A stretch of DNA of 64,000 nt, from the NCBI RefSeq assembly GCF_030317105.1, contig NZ_JASZYG010000005.1, positions 620,001 to 684,000 on the forward strand. The letters run 5' to 3'. Shown here one piece after another: positions 54,314 through 62,945 of the stretch (the first letter of the stretch is position 1; each line of letters opens with the position of its first letter). The position numbers and the translations under genes were made by a program. This DNA is from Variovorax brevis. GTDB taxonomy: Bacteria > Pseudomonadota > Gammaproteobacteria > Burkholderiales > Burkholderiaceae_C. Below the pieces are notes generated by a model that saw only the letters and a program-made list of their open reading frames with translations, was not told the DNA's origin and made no database searches.

Positions 54314-55108
54314 ATGACCACTGACTGGAACCCCGCGCTCTACACCCGCTTCGAGGATGAGCGCACCCGCCCCGCACGCGACCTGCTCGCGCGCGTGGCG
54401 CTCCAGTCGGCTGCGCTGGCCGTCGACCTGGGCTGCGGCCCGGGCAACTCGACCGAATTGCTGGTCGAACGCTTTCCGTCTGCTGCCGTCATCGGCACGG
54501 ACAACTCGCCCTCGATGCTTGCATCGGCGCGCGAACGCCTCCCTGAGGCCAAATTTCCGAAGGTGCAGTTCGTCCTGAGCGACATCGGCAGCGGGCAACC
54601 CGACACGCCGCCCGACCTGATCTACGCGAACGCGGCGCTGCAATGGGTGCCCGATCACCGAACGCTGTTGCCGCGCCTCCTGAACGCGCTGGCTCCCGGC
54701 GGCGTGCTCGCGATCCAGATGCCCGACAACCGCGACGAGCCGACGCATCGCCTGATGCGCGAAGTCGCCGCCGAGCCCACGTGGGCCGAGGCGATTGGCG
54801 ATTACTCGAAGTTGCGCACCGAACTGCTGGGCCTCGACGGGTACTACGATCTTCTCGCACCGCTCGCCGGCAGCGTCGACATCTGGCGTACCGCCTATCA
54901 GCACCCGATGGCATCGCCGCAGGCAATCGTCGAATGGGTGCGCAGCACGGGGCTGCGCCCCTTCATCGATCCGCTGACGCCGCCACTGCGCACCAGCTAT
55001 CTGGCGGAGTACGAGCGCCGTATCGGCGACGCCTATCCGCAACGCGCGGATGGACAGCGGCTGCTGGCCTTTCCGCGCCTGTTCATCGTGGCGACACGCA
55101 AGTCATAA
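54314..55108 (+). CDS. tam: Trans-aconitate 2-methyltransferase
   Basis: 264 residues. It begins TTDWNPALYTRFEDERTRPA, then SAM-binding VDLGCGPGNSTELL and IYANAALQWVPDH, all characteristic of Tam. It methylates trans-aconitate, an inhibitory side product of aconitase, so its place in a cluster with acnB fits. Cytosolic. The start codon touches the upstream repeat. Confidence 0.9.
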   Translation: MTTDWNPALYTRFEDERTRPARDLLARVALQSAALAVDLGCGPGNSTELLVERFPSAAVIGTDNSPSMLASARERLPEAKFPKVQFVLSDIGSGQPDTPPDLIYANAALQWVPDHRTLLPRLLNALAPGGVLAIQMPDNRDEPTHRLMREVAAEPTWAEAIGDYSKLRTELLGLDGYYDLLAPLAGSVDIWRTAYQHPMASPQAIVEWVRSTGLRPFIDPLTPPLRTSYLAEYERRIGDAYPQRADGQRLLAFPRLFIVATRKS

Positions 55109-55117
55109 CTGCAAGTC

Positions 55118-56128
55118 ATGAGCGACGCATCCTCCTTCCATCACCCCCGCGAAGTGCTGCTTGGCGCCCAGGCTGGCGCCATCAGCCTGCCGGTGTGCGA
55201 CCACTACAGCGGTGTCGAAGCGCGCATGAAAAAAAGCCTCGCGCTCCAGGCCGAGATGGCCCAGGAGTTCGGCGCCTGCGTGTTCGACGTCACGCTCGAT
55301 TGCGAGGATGGTGCGCCCGTCGGTGGCGAAGCCGAGCACGCGGCGCTGGTGAGCGAACTGGTCCTGAAAGCGGCGCCCGGCATGCGTGTCGGCGCCCGCG
55401 TGCATCCCGTGGATCACGCATCATTTGCCAGCGACATTATCACCATTGCCGGGCACGCGGCGAGCCGCCTCAGCCACATCATGGTGCCGAAGGTCGAAAC
55501 GCTGGCTGACGTCGTGAAAGCGGCCGACACGCTGGACGCGGCAGGTGCCACCTCGCTGCCCTTGCAGGTGCTGATCGAGTCGCCGCTGGCCGTGCACAAC
55601 GCCTTCAGGATCGCATCCCATCCACGCGTGCAGTCGCTCAGCTTCGGGCTCATGGATTTCGTGTCGGCGCATGCCGGCGCGATTCCCGCCGAAGGCATGG
55701 CCTCGGCCGGCCAATTCACGCATCCGCTGGTGGTGCGCGCCAAGCTGGAAATCGCCTCCGCCGCGCACGCGCACGGCAAGGTGCCTTCGCATTGCGTCGT
55801 CACGGAATTCAATGACGTCGACGCCATGCGCGCCGCCGCGCACCGCGCCGCCAATGAATTCGGCTACACACGCATGTGGAGCATCCACCCGAACCAGATT
55901 CGCCCGATCCTCGATGCTTTTGCCCCGGGCGAAAAGCAGATCGATGCGGCGACGCGGATCATTGCCGCTGCGCTGCGCGCCGACTGGGCGCCCATCAACT
56001 TCGAAGGCGTGCTGCACGATCGAGCCAGCTACCGCCTTTATTGGCAAGTACTCGAGCGTGCGCATGCCACAGGCCGCACCATGCCCGCGGAAGCAAAGGC
56101 ATGGTTTGCCGCGCCCGCTTCATCCTGA
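55118..56128 (+). CDS. HpcH/HpaI aldolase/citrate lyase (CitE-like)
   Basis: 336 residues. CEDGAP, IMVPKVE and VLIESPLAVHNAF mark the CitE/malyl-CoA lyase fold with metal-binding acidic residues, and MWSIHPNQI lies near the C-terminus. The substrate is unclear: L-malyl-CoA, beta-methylmalyl-CoA or a citryl compound are possible. It follows tam by 9 bp and precedes a secreted protein; the TCA context suggests a C4/C6 acyl-CoA thioester. Confidence 0.85.
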   Translation: MSDASSFHHPREVLLGAQAGAISLPVCDHYSGVEARMKKSLALQAEMAQEFGACVFDVTLDCEDGAPVGGEAEHAALVSELVLKAAPGMRVGARVHPVDHASFASDIITIAGHAASRLSHIMVPKVETLADVVKAADTLDAAGATSLPLQVLIESPLAVHNAFRIASHPRVQSLSFGLMDFVSAHAGAIPAEGMASAGQFTHPLVVRAKLEIASAAHAHGKVPSHCVVTEFNDVDAMRAAAHRAANEFGYTRMWSIHPNQIRPILDAFAPGEKQIDAATRIIAAALRADWAPINFEGVLHDRASYRLYWQVLERAHATGRTMPAEAKAWFAAPASS

Positions 56129-56157
56129 AAACCAAACCCTCCAACAAGGAACCCACC

Positions 56158-56697
56158 ATGAAACAGATTGCACTCATAGCGGCGATCGCGCTGGCATTGC
56201 CCTTCGCCGCGTCGGCGCAGGATGCGGCCAAGCCGCTGTCCACGGGCAAGAAGATCACCCAGAAGGTGGTGCCCAAGAAGATCATCAAGAAGGTCGAGGA
56301 AAAGCAGCCGATCATCGAAGACACCAACGTCGTGCTCACACCCGAAGACATCGCGGTGGCCGACAAGGTGCAGACCGGCAACATCAAGTGCGAGCTGGGC
56401 GCCAGCGTCGACATCGAGAAGGACACTGCCAAGCCGGGCTTCTTCAACCTCACGCACGGCAAGGTGAAGTACCGCATGCACCCGGTGAACAGCCGCACCG
56501 GCGCCATTCGCCTGGAAGACCCGCGCCAGGAAGCCATGTGGCTGCAGCTGGGCAACAAGTCGATGCTGATGAGCCAGAAGCTGGGCCTGCGCCTGGCCGA
56601 CGAGTGCCAAGCCGCCGAGCAGGCCAAGTTCGCTGAAGAGATGAAAGCCAACCCGCCCGCCAGCCTGTTCGAAGGTGCAGACGCCCCCAAGAAATAA
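56158..56697 (+). CDS. Secreted Lys-rich protein in TCA cluster, unknown function
   Basis: 179 residues. Signal peptide MKQIALIAAIALALPFAASA, then a Lys-rich stretch (KKITQKVVPKKIIKKVEEK) and a soluble domain with HGKVKYRMHPVNSRTGAIRL. One Cys in IKCELG and one in DECQAA may form a disulfide. No family recognised. It lies between the lyase (29 bp) and acnB (66 bp) on the same strand. Confidence 0.78.
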   Translation: MKQIALIAAIALALPFAASAQDAAKPLSTGKKITQKVVPKKIIKKVEEKQPIIEDTNVVLTPEDIAVADKVQTGNIKCELGASVDIEKDTAKPGFFNLTHGKVKYRMHPVNSRTGAIRLEDPRQEAMWLQLGNKSMLMSQKLGLRLADECQAAEQAKFAEEMKANPPASLFEGADAPKK

Positions 56698-56763
56698 GCC
56701 ACGGCGCGGCTCTTGCTTGATTGCGGCGCCGCTGCCCGTCCCAAGTTCCCCGGAGAGAAAACC

Positions 56764-59349
56764 ATGTTGCAAGCCTACGTTGACCACGTTGCCGAACGCG
56801 CCGCGCTCGGCATTCCCCCCCTGCCGCTGTCTGCCAAGCAGACCAGCGAACTCATCGAGCTGCTCAAGACGGCAACCGCCAAGGACGGCGAGTTCCTGCT
56901 GAACCTGCTCACGCACCGCGTGCCGGCCGGCGTGGACGACGCCGCCAAGGTCAAGGCGAGCTATCTCGCCGCCGTGGCCCATGGCACCGAAAAGAGCCTG
57001 CTGATCTCGCGTGCGCACGCCACTGAACTGCTCGGCACCATGCTGGGTGGCTACAACATCAGCCCGCTGATCGACCTGCTGGACGACGCTGAAGTGGGCG
57101 GCGTGGCCGCCGATGCGCTCAAGAAGACGCTGCTGATGTTCGACCAGTTCCACGACGTCAAGGAAAAGGCCGATGGCGGCAACGCCCACGCCAAGGCCGT
57201 GCTGCAAAGCTGGGCCGACGCCGAGTGGTTCACCAGCCGCCCCGAAGTGCCGCAAAGCATGACGCTGACCGTGTTCAAGGTGACCGGCGAAACCAACACC
57301 GACGACCTGTCGCCCGCGCCCGACGCGACGACCCGTCCCGACATCCCGATGCACGCCCTGGCGATGCTCAAGAACGCGCGCCCCGGCATCACGCCCGAGG
57401 AAGACGGCAAGCGCGGCCCGGTGAAGTTCATCGAATCGCTCAAGGAAAAGGGCCACCTGGTCGCTTACGTCGGCGACGTGGTCGGCACGGGCTCCTCGCG
57501 CAAGTCGGCGACCAACAGCGTGCTGTGGTTCACTGGCCAGGACATCCCCTACATCCCGAACAAGCGCTTCGGCGGCGTGTGTCTGGGCACCAAGATCGCC
57601 CCGATCTTCTACAACACGATGGAAGATGCTGGCGCACTGCCGATCGAGCTCGACGTGAACGGCATGAACATGGGCGACGTGATCGAACTGCGCCCCTACG
57701 AAGGCAAGGCGTTGAAGGACGGCCAGGTCATCGCCGAGTTCACCGTGAAGAGCGACGTGCTGTTCGACGAAGTGCGCGCCGGTGGCCGCATTCCGCTGAT
57801 CATCGGCCGCGGCCTGACGACGAAGGCGCGTGAGGCGCTGGGCCTGCCGCCCTCGACGCTGTTCCGCCTGCCGCAAGCGCCCGTTGACACCAAGAAGGGC
57901 TTCTCGCTCGCACAGAAGATGGTCGGCCGTGCTTGCGGTCTGCCGGAAGGCCAGGGCGTTCGTCCGGGCACCTATTGCGAGCCCAAGATGACCTCGGTCG
58001 GCTCGCAAGACACGACCGGCCCGATGACCCGCGACGAACTGAAGGACCTGGCTTGCCTGGGCTTCTCCGCCGACCTGGTCATGCAATCGTTCTGCCACAC
58101 GGCGGCCTATCCGAAGAAGGTCGATGTGAAGATGCACCACGAGCTGCCGGACTTCATCAGCACGCGCGGCGGCGTCTCGCTGCGTCCGGGCGACGGCGTG
58201 ATCCACAGCTGGCTCAACCGCCTGCTGACGCCTGACACCGTGGGCACGGGCGGCGACAGCCACACGCGCTTCCCGATCGGCATCAGCTTCCCGGCCGGCT
58301 CCGGCCTGGTGGCTTTCGCGGCTGCGACCGGCGTGATGCCGCTCGACATGCCGGAATCGGTGCTGGTGCGCTTCAAGGGCAAGATGCAACCCGGCGTCAC
58401 GCTGCGTGACCTCGTGAACGCGATCCCGCTGTACGCCATCAAGGCCGGCCTGCTGACCGTCGAGAAGAAGGGCAAGAAGAACATCTTCTCGGGCCGCATC
58501 CTCGAAATCGAAGGCCTGCCGGACCTGAAGGTCGAGCAAGCATTTGAACTGAGCGACGCTTCGGCTGAGCGTTCGGCCGCTGGCTGCACGGTGCACCTCG
58601 ACAAGGCGCCGATCATGGAATACATCAACAGCAACATCACCTTGATGCGCTGGATGATTGCCGAAGGCTACGCTGACGCCCGCACGCTGGGCCGCCGCAT
58701 CGCTGCACAGGAAGCGTGGTTGAAGGACCCGCAACTGCTGCAACCCGATGCCGATGCCGAATACGCTGCTGTCATCGAGATCGACCTGGCCGACATCCAT
58801 GAGCCGATCCTGGCTTGCCCGAACGACCCGGACGACGTGAAGACGCTCTCCGACGTGGCCGGCGCCAAGATCGACGAAGTGTTCATCGGCTCGTGCATGA
58901 CCAACATCGGCCACTTCCGCGCCGCGTCGAAACTGCTCGAAGGCAAGCGCGACATCCCGGTCAAGCTGTGGATCGCGCCGCCGACCAAGATGGACGCGAA
59001 CCAGCTCACCGAAGAAGGCCACTACGGCGTGTTCGGCAACGCCGGTGCGCGCACCGAAATGCCGGGCTGCTCGCTGTGCATGGGCAACCAGGCGCAGGTG
59101 CGCGAAGGCGCGACGGTCATGTCGACCAGCACGCGCAACTTCCCCAACCGTTTGGGCAAGAACACGAACGTGTACCTCGGCAGCGCCGAACTCGCGTCGA
59201 TCTGCTCCACGCTCGGCCGCATCCCGACGCGCGAGGAATACATGGCCGGCATGGGTGTGCTCACCGCCGCCAGCGATCAGGTCTATCAATACCTGAACTT
59301 CGACAAGATCGACGAGTTCACCGAAGCTGCAGCGACGGTCGCCGCCTGA
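56764..59349 (+). CDS. acnB: Aconitate hydratase B
   Basis: 861 residues. The N-terminal HEAT-like domain begins LQAYVDHVAERAALG. The 4Fe-4S cysteines lie in SFCHTA, GSCMTNIGHF and PGCSLCMGN. It interconverts citrate and isocitrate, and as apo-protein can bind RNA in E. coli. The start is set at 56764 with a good ribosome-binding site (GGAGAG). Followed by a clear terminator. Confidence 0.97.
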   Translation: MLQAYVDHVAERAALGIPPLPLSAKQTSELIELLKTATAKDGEFLLNLLTHRVPAGVDDAAKVKASYLAAVAHGTEKSLLISRAHATELLGTMLGGYNISPLIDLLDDAEVGGVAADALKKTLLMFDQFHDVKEKADGGNAHAKAVLQSWADAEWFTSRPEVPQSMTLTVFKVTGETNTDDLSPAPDATTRPDIPMHALAMLKNARPGITPEEDGKRGPVKFIESLKEKGHLVAYVGDVVGTGSSRKSATNSVLWFTGQDIPYIPNKRFGGVCLGTKIAPIFYNTMEDAGALPIELDVNGMNMGDVIELRPYEGKALKDGQVIAEFTVKSDVLFDEVRAGGRIPLIIGRGLTTKAREALGLPPSTLFRLPQAPVDTKKGFSLAQKMVGRACGLPEGQGVRPGTYCEPKMTSVGSQDTTGPMTRDELKDLACLGFSADLVMQSFCHTAAYPKKVDVKMHHELPDFISTRGGVSLRPGDGVIHSWLNRLLTPDTVGTGGDSHTRFPIGISFPAGSGLVAFAAATGVMPLDMPESVLVRFKGKMQPGVTLRDLVNAIPLYAIKAGLLTVEKKGKKNIFSGRILEIEGLPDLKVEQAFELSDASAERSAAGCTVHLDKAPIMEYINSNITLMRWMIAEGYADARTLGRRIAAQEAWLKDPQLLQPDADAEYAAVIEIDLADIHEPILACPNDPDDVKTLSDVAGAKIDEVFIGSCMTNIGHFRAASKLLEGKRDIPVKLWIAPPTKMDANQLTEEGHYGVFGNAGARTEMPGCSLCMGNQAQVREGATVMSTSTRNFPNRLGKNTNVYLGSAELASICSTLGRIPTREEYMAGMGVLTAASDQVYQYLNFDKIDEFTEAAATVAA

Positions 59350-59367
59350 CCTGCGCACCAATCACAA

Positions 59368-59397
59368 AGACCCGCTTCGGCGGGTTTTTGTTTTTGC
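59368..59397 (+). terminator. Terminator after acnB
   Basis: ACCCGC (59370-59375) and GCGGGT (59380-59385) form a stem with the stable TTCG loop, followed by TTTTGTTTTTG. It ends the mdh-tam-lyase-acnB run. It is less convincing for the minus-strand gene that ends at 59407. Confidence 0.88.
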
Positions 59398-59406
59398 GGG
59401 ACGCTC

Positions 59407-59916
59407 TCAGTTCATCACGACCCGTGCGTGCTCGCCGATATCTGTCGGCGGGTTGCCGGTCACTGCGGATCGCATCATCTTGAAGAGTTGGGTCAGCTTG
59501 CTGTCCTGCACTTCCCAGTAGTCGGCGCTGACGATCTCGACCGCGAGAAGCCCGAGGTTCGGATCGCCCGCGCCGCCAGGAAACCACGCCTTGGCGAAGC
59601 TCGTGAAAAGCTTTTCCTTCAACGCGGGGTCGTCGAGCATCGATGCGCGACCGGTCACCGAGACGTAGGTGTCGTCATCAGGGTTGGCATAGGCCACGTT
59701 CACCGAGCCATCGTGCGCCACCACGTGCGCAATCTCGCCGTCCTTCGGTATGAAGAAGTAGAGCAGCGCGTCGGCATCCAGGCGCTTGTTCTGCGTGGTC
59801 AGCGGATGGCTGTGAAGCAGGCCATCTTCGTGGCGATGGGTCAGCATGCCGTAGCGTGTTTCCTTGATCAGGTCCCACAGCGTCTCGGGGTTGTACGTTT
59901 CCTGCACTTCGCTCAT
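59407..59916 (-). CDS. Pyridoxamine 5'-phosphate oxidase-related protein (general stress type)
   Basis: 169 residues. The split-barrel flavin-binding fold is recognisable in RYGMLTHRHEDGLLHSHPLT, YFFIPKDGEIAHVVAHDG and YVSVTGRAS. Close to the general stress protein 26 family, which binds FMN or F420-like flavins; the catalytic role is unknown. The start is set at MSEVQETYNP (59916). Confidence 0.87.
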   Translation of the reverse strand: MSEVQETYNPETLWDLIKETRYGMLTHRHEDGLLHSHPLTTQNKRLDADALLYFFIPKDGEIAHVVAHDGSVNVAYANPDDDTYVSVTGRASMLDDPALKEKLFTSFAKAWFPGGAGDPNLGLLAVEIVSADYWEVQDSKLTQLFKMMRSAVTGNPPTDIGEHARVVMN

Positions 59917-60047
59917 GAATGCTCTCCGTTGGGTTTGACAAAGAGAGCAAGCTAAGGGGCAGATGGCGCAGCCTTCGCGCAGCAATGGCGCATGCGCGTG
60001 TGGTCCGGCGCTGACGCGCCGCTTTGGCAAGCCTGTGAAGTTCGCCT

Positions 60048-61187
60048 TCAGCGCGCAGGCCGTTTCACGACTTCGTCCAGCAGCGTCGCGTAGTGCGCAA
60101 CGAGTTGTTCGTTGTCAGGAAGATAGCGCGCGATCAGCCTGCGCTGCCGATCGCGAAAGGCAACGAACGCGGCGTCGTGGTGATCGATGACTTCGATGAC
60201 GCGGTCCGCGCCAGCCTGCACGTCATTGCCTTCGTAGCAGTAGCCGAGATCGGTGCAAAGCGTTGCGTTGTGCACCAGCGGAAAGCCTTGCCAGCAGATC
60301 TCGAGGTAGAAATAGTTGAGCGGGTTTTCCCATTGATGCGAGACCACGATGTCGGTTCGGTCCGCGAGAAACTGCGGCGTGTCGTGCCGCCCCAAAAAGA
60401 CCGCCTTGTGCTGCCGAACAAGATCGAGCTGGTTCATCAGCGTGATGAACTCCAGGCTCTCCTTGGCAATGCGTTCGGCGTTGGTCACCTGCAGCAATTC
60501 GATGGCGTCCGGCCGTGCCCGATACGCCGTCTCGGCAATGAAGATTGGATAAAGACAGAACTTGACCACGTCGATGTTCGGCTCCATCACGGTCAGGCGG
60601 CGCGGTCCGTTGCGTGGCGCATAGAGGCCGTGGTTCGCCATCGACGCGCTGCGCTGCTCCAGGAAAACGGGACTCCATACGAAGGGCACCGGCCTGGCCT
60701 TCTGGCGACGCAGCACCTCGAAGTAGGGGCGGCTGATGTTGTCGACCTGCGGCACCATCCAGATGTCGTCATAACGTTGATTGACGAAGAGGTTCGCGCC
60801 CCACAGCGCGCGGCCGAAGACGATCGATTCCATCGACGTCACGTACTCGAAGCCGCAGCAATAGGAGACCAGCCGCGCGCCGCGTTGCTTGAGGTAGTCG
60901 GTCTGCACCGGATCGATTTGCCCGCCCAGTTCGATCAACACGTCGACGAAGTCTTTTGCGCCGTGCCAATTGACGGTGGGCCAGCGTGCAAGATCCCAAG
61001 GCAACGCTGGCGTGATCGGCACCGCCGTGGTGTTCACCAGCACGACGCTTTCGACATTGGGGCAGTTCTTCAACGCTTCCGCCAGGTACACGGCGTTCTG
61101 CTTGATGCCGTTGTTCCACAGCGTCTCGGCCGCGTGGTGCAGGCCGATGGTGATGCCGATGCACAGCTTTGCGGAAGATGTCGTCAT
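60048..61187 (-). CDS. DUF2827 protein, putative glycosyltransferase
   Basis: 379 residues. Start SAKLCIGITIGLHHAAETLW, then NNGIKQNAVYLAEAL are characteristic of DUF2827 (known from Burkholderia and relatives). The C-terminal half, with VSHQWENPLNYFYLEICWQG and FPLVHNA, resembles the sugar-nucleotide site of GT-B enzymes. Cytosolic. Its start overlaps the stop of the halogenase-type gene (ATGA), so the two are translationally coupled. The substrate is unknown. Confidence 0.8.
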   Translation of the reverse strand: MTTSSAKLCIGITIGLHHAAETLWNNGIKQNAVYLAEALKNCPNVESVVLVNTTAVPITPALPWDLARWPTVNWHGAKDFVDVLIELGGQIDPVQTDYLKQRGARLVSYCCGFEYVTSMESIVFGRALWGANLFVNQRYDDIWMVPQVDNISRPYFEVLRRQKARPVPFVWSPVFLEQRSASMANHGLYAPRNGPRRLTVMEPNIDVVKFCLYPIFIAETAYRARPDAIELLQVTNAERIAKESLEFITLMNQLDLVRQHKAVFLGRHDTPQFLADRTDIVVSHQWENPLNYFYLEICWQGFPLVHNATLCTDLGYCYEGNDVQAGADRVIEVIDHHDAAFVAFRDRQRRLIARYLPDNEQLVAHYATLLDEVVKRPAR

Positions 61188-62734
61188 GCGCGGACCGCCA
61201 TCGGAGTCGGCGTGGCCACTGCCACCGGGCTATCGGCCCGGCAGTTCGCCTCGAGGTAGGCCCGGTGCGCAGGTAGCCCTTGAACGTAGCGCACCACCTG
61301 GTCGCGGATGTCGGCCATCGACTTCTCCAGCGTCGCGGCAGGCAGCGCATCGATCAGCGGGTTGTAGTCGCGTGGCACGAATCCCAACTCGGTCAGCATC
61401 ACCAGCCAGCTGGTTTCGCCATAGGGTTCGTTCTCGAGATTGAGGTGTCCCCGCACGCGGAAGAGGTCGATGCGCTCCTGCAAGTGCGCGGGTGCTTCCA
61501 TGTGCCGGCAGTCGTCCCACATCGGCTCGCCATGCCGTCCATTGCCAAGGTAGTGAAGCACGATGAAGTCACGCGTGCGCTCGGTCTCCAGGATGGTCTG
61601 GCGGTTGTATTCATCAACGGTCGCCTGCTCGAAGCCGCGGTCCGTCATCAGCTCGAGCAAGCGGAAGATGGCGTTCTGCATCAGACCGATGCTCGATGAC
61701 TCCAGTGGCTCCAGGAAGCCTGATGCCAAGCCGAGGGCGATGCAGTTCCTGTTCCAGTAGAGCTTGCGGCGGCCGGCGGTAAAGCGCAGCTGTCGCGGCT
61801 CGTCGAGGGCGCGGCCATCGAGATTGGCCAGCAACGTTGCCGCGGCTTCATCGTCGCTGATGCGCTCGTTGCAGTAGACGTAGCCATTGCCGATGCGGTG
61901 CTGCAGCGGAATGCGCCATTGCCAACCCGCCTTGCGTGCGGTCGAGCGTGTGTAGGGCGTGATGGCATCGACGCCTTCGCAAAGCACGGCCCACGCGCGG
62001 TTGCATGGCAGCCAGCGGCTCCAGTCTTCGTAGCCCGTGTGCAGCGCGCCTTCGATGAGCAGGCCGCGAAAGCCCGAGCAATCGATGAAGAGGTCGGCCT
62101 CGACCACTTCGCCACTGACCAGCTTGATCGATTCGATGAAGCCATCGCTTTCGCGCAGCTTGACTTGATCGACACGCCCTTCGGTGCGTTGCACGCCAAA
62201 CGAAATGGCACGGCGTCGCAGGTACGCGGCATAGAGGGCCGCATCGAAATGGAACGCGTACTGGTTGTCGGCGACTTCGCCGTTGGGCCAACGCGCGCGC
62301 GCAAAGCGACCCAGCTTTGCCGCGACGGCGTTCTCCGAATACGCGTTGAGGCTGTACGGCGATCCCGCCTTGTGCTGCTTCAACCAGCATTGATAGAAGC
62401 GCAAGCGCTCGATCGGCGCGCCATAGCCACCGAACGGATGGAAGAAGCCATAGCCCATGCGTGCCCAGTCCTCGAACTGGATGCCCGCCTTGAAGCTGGC
62501 TTGCGTGGCGCGCATGAACTCGTCTTCGTCGATGCCGAAGAAGCGGTTGAACAAACGCAAGATGGGCAAGGTGGCCTCGCCAACACCGACGGTGCCGATC
62601 TCGTCGGACTCGATCAAACGCACGGTGCATGGCCCTTCGCGGTGCGTGTAGCCCAGCGCCACGGCCGCCATCCAGCCGGCAGTGCCACCACCGACGATGG
62701 CAATGCTTCGTATCCGATTGCGTTGTTCGCTCAT
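61184..62734 (-). CDS. Flavin-dependent tryptophan halogenase family protein
   Basis: 516 residues. FAD loop VGGGTAGWMAA (14-24), catalytic Lys82 in QASFKAGIQFEDW, the halogenase motif WQWRIP (271-276) and Glu345 in FLEPLESSSIG are all intact. The family chlorinates or brominates aromatic substrates, often tryptophan, with reduced flavin. No flavin reductase gene is seen nearby. It is the first gene of a minus-strand pair with DUF2827, and divergent from a trimeric autotransporter. The natural substrate is unknown. Confidence 0.88.
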   Translation of the reverse strand: MSEQRNRIRSIAIVGGGTAGWMAAVALGYTHREGPCTVRLIESDEIGTVGVGEATLPILRLFNRFFGIDEDEFMRATQASFKAGIQFEDWARMGYGFFHPFGGYGAPIERLRFYQCWLKQHKAGSPYSLNAYSENAVAAKLGRFARARWPNGEVADNQYAFHFDAALYAAYLRRRAISFGVQRTEGRVDQVKLRESDGFIESIKLVSGEVVEADLFIDCSGFRGLLIEGALHTGYEDWSRWLPCNRAWAVLCEGVDAITPYTRSTARKAGWQWRIPLQHRIGNGYVYCNERISDDEAAATLLANLDGRALDEPRQLRFTAGRRKLYWNRNCIALGLASGFLEPLESSSIGLMQNAIFRLLELMTDRGFEQATVDEYNRQTILETERTRDFIVLHYLGNGRHGEPMWDDCRHMEAPAHLQERIDLFRVRGHLNLENEPYGETSWLVMLTELGFVPRDYNPLIDALPAATLEKSMADIRDQVVRYVQGLPAHRAYLEANCRADSPVAVATPTPMAVRA

Positions 62735-62931
62735 GGGTCCATCACTCCGCCGGGATGAGAGCTGCAGGACGGCTATTTTGAGTTCGATGTGGCGCAAACA
62801 TGTCCGATATGGCGACCGTTTATTACGAACGTTACGGGGTACGCCGATGCGGCAATCATGGTGTCGAACCGTAAACTGCCCGGCGTTCAAGGGACTTGGC
62901 GCGCGTCCGCACCGGCGGCCGTGCCGCCATA

Positions 62932-62940
62932 GAGAGGAGG
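62932..62940 (+). promoter_or_regulatory. Strong ribosome-binding site deciding the GTG start of the adhesin
   Basis: GAGAGGAGG lies 5 bp before the GTG at 62946. An ATG two bases earlier (62944) runs into a stop at once, so GTG is the start. The site supports the extended signal-peptide N-terminus of the adhesin. Confidence 0.8.
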
Positions 62941-62945
62941 CCCAT

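Noticed and set aside
56038..59361. Minus-strand open frame of 1107 codons opposite acnB
   Set aside because: The residues are rich in His, Val, Arg and Gly without any family motif; AcnB on the other strand is certain.
62735..62945. A riboswitch or small RNA in the halogenase-adhesin divergent region
   Set aside because: Only short hairpins such as GGCGGCCGTGCCGCC were seen; no recognised riboswitch core and no terminator.
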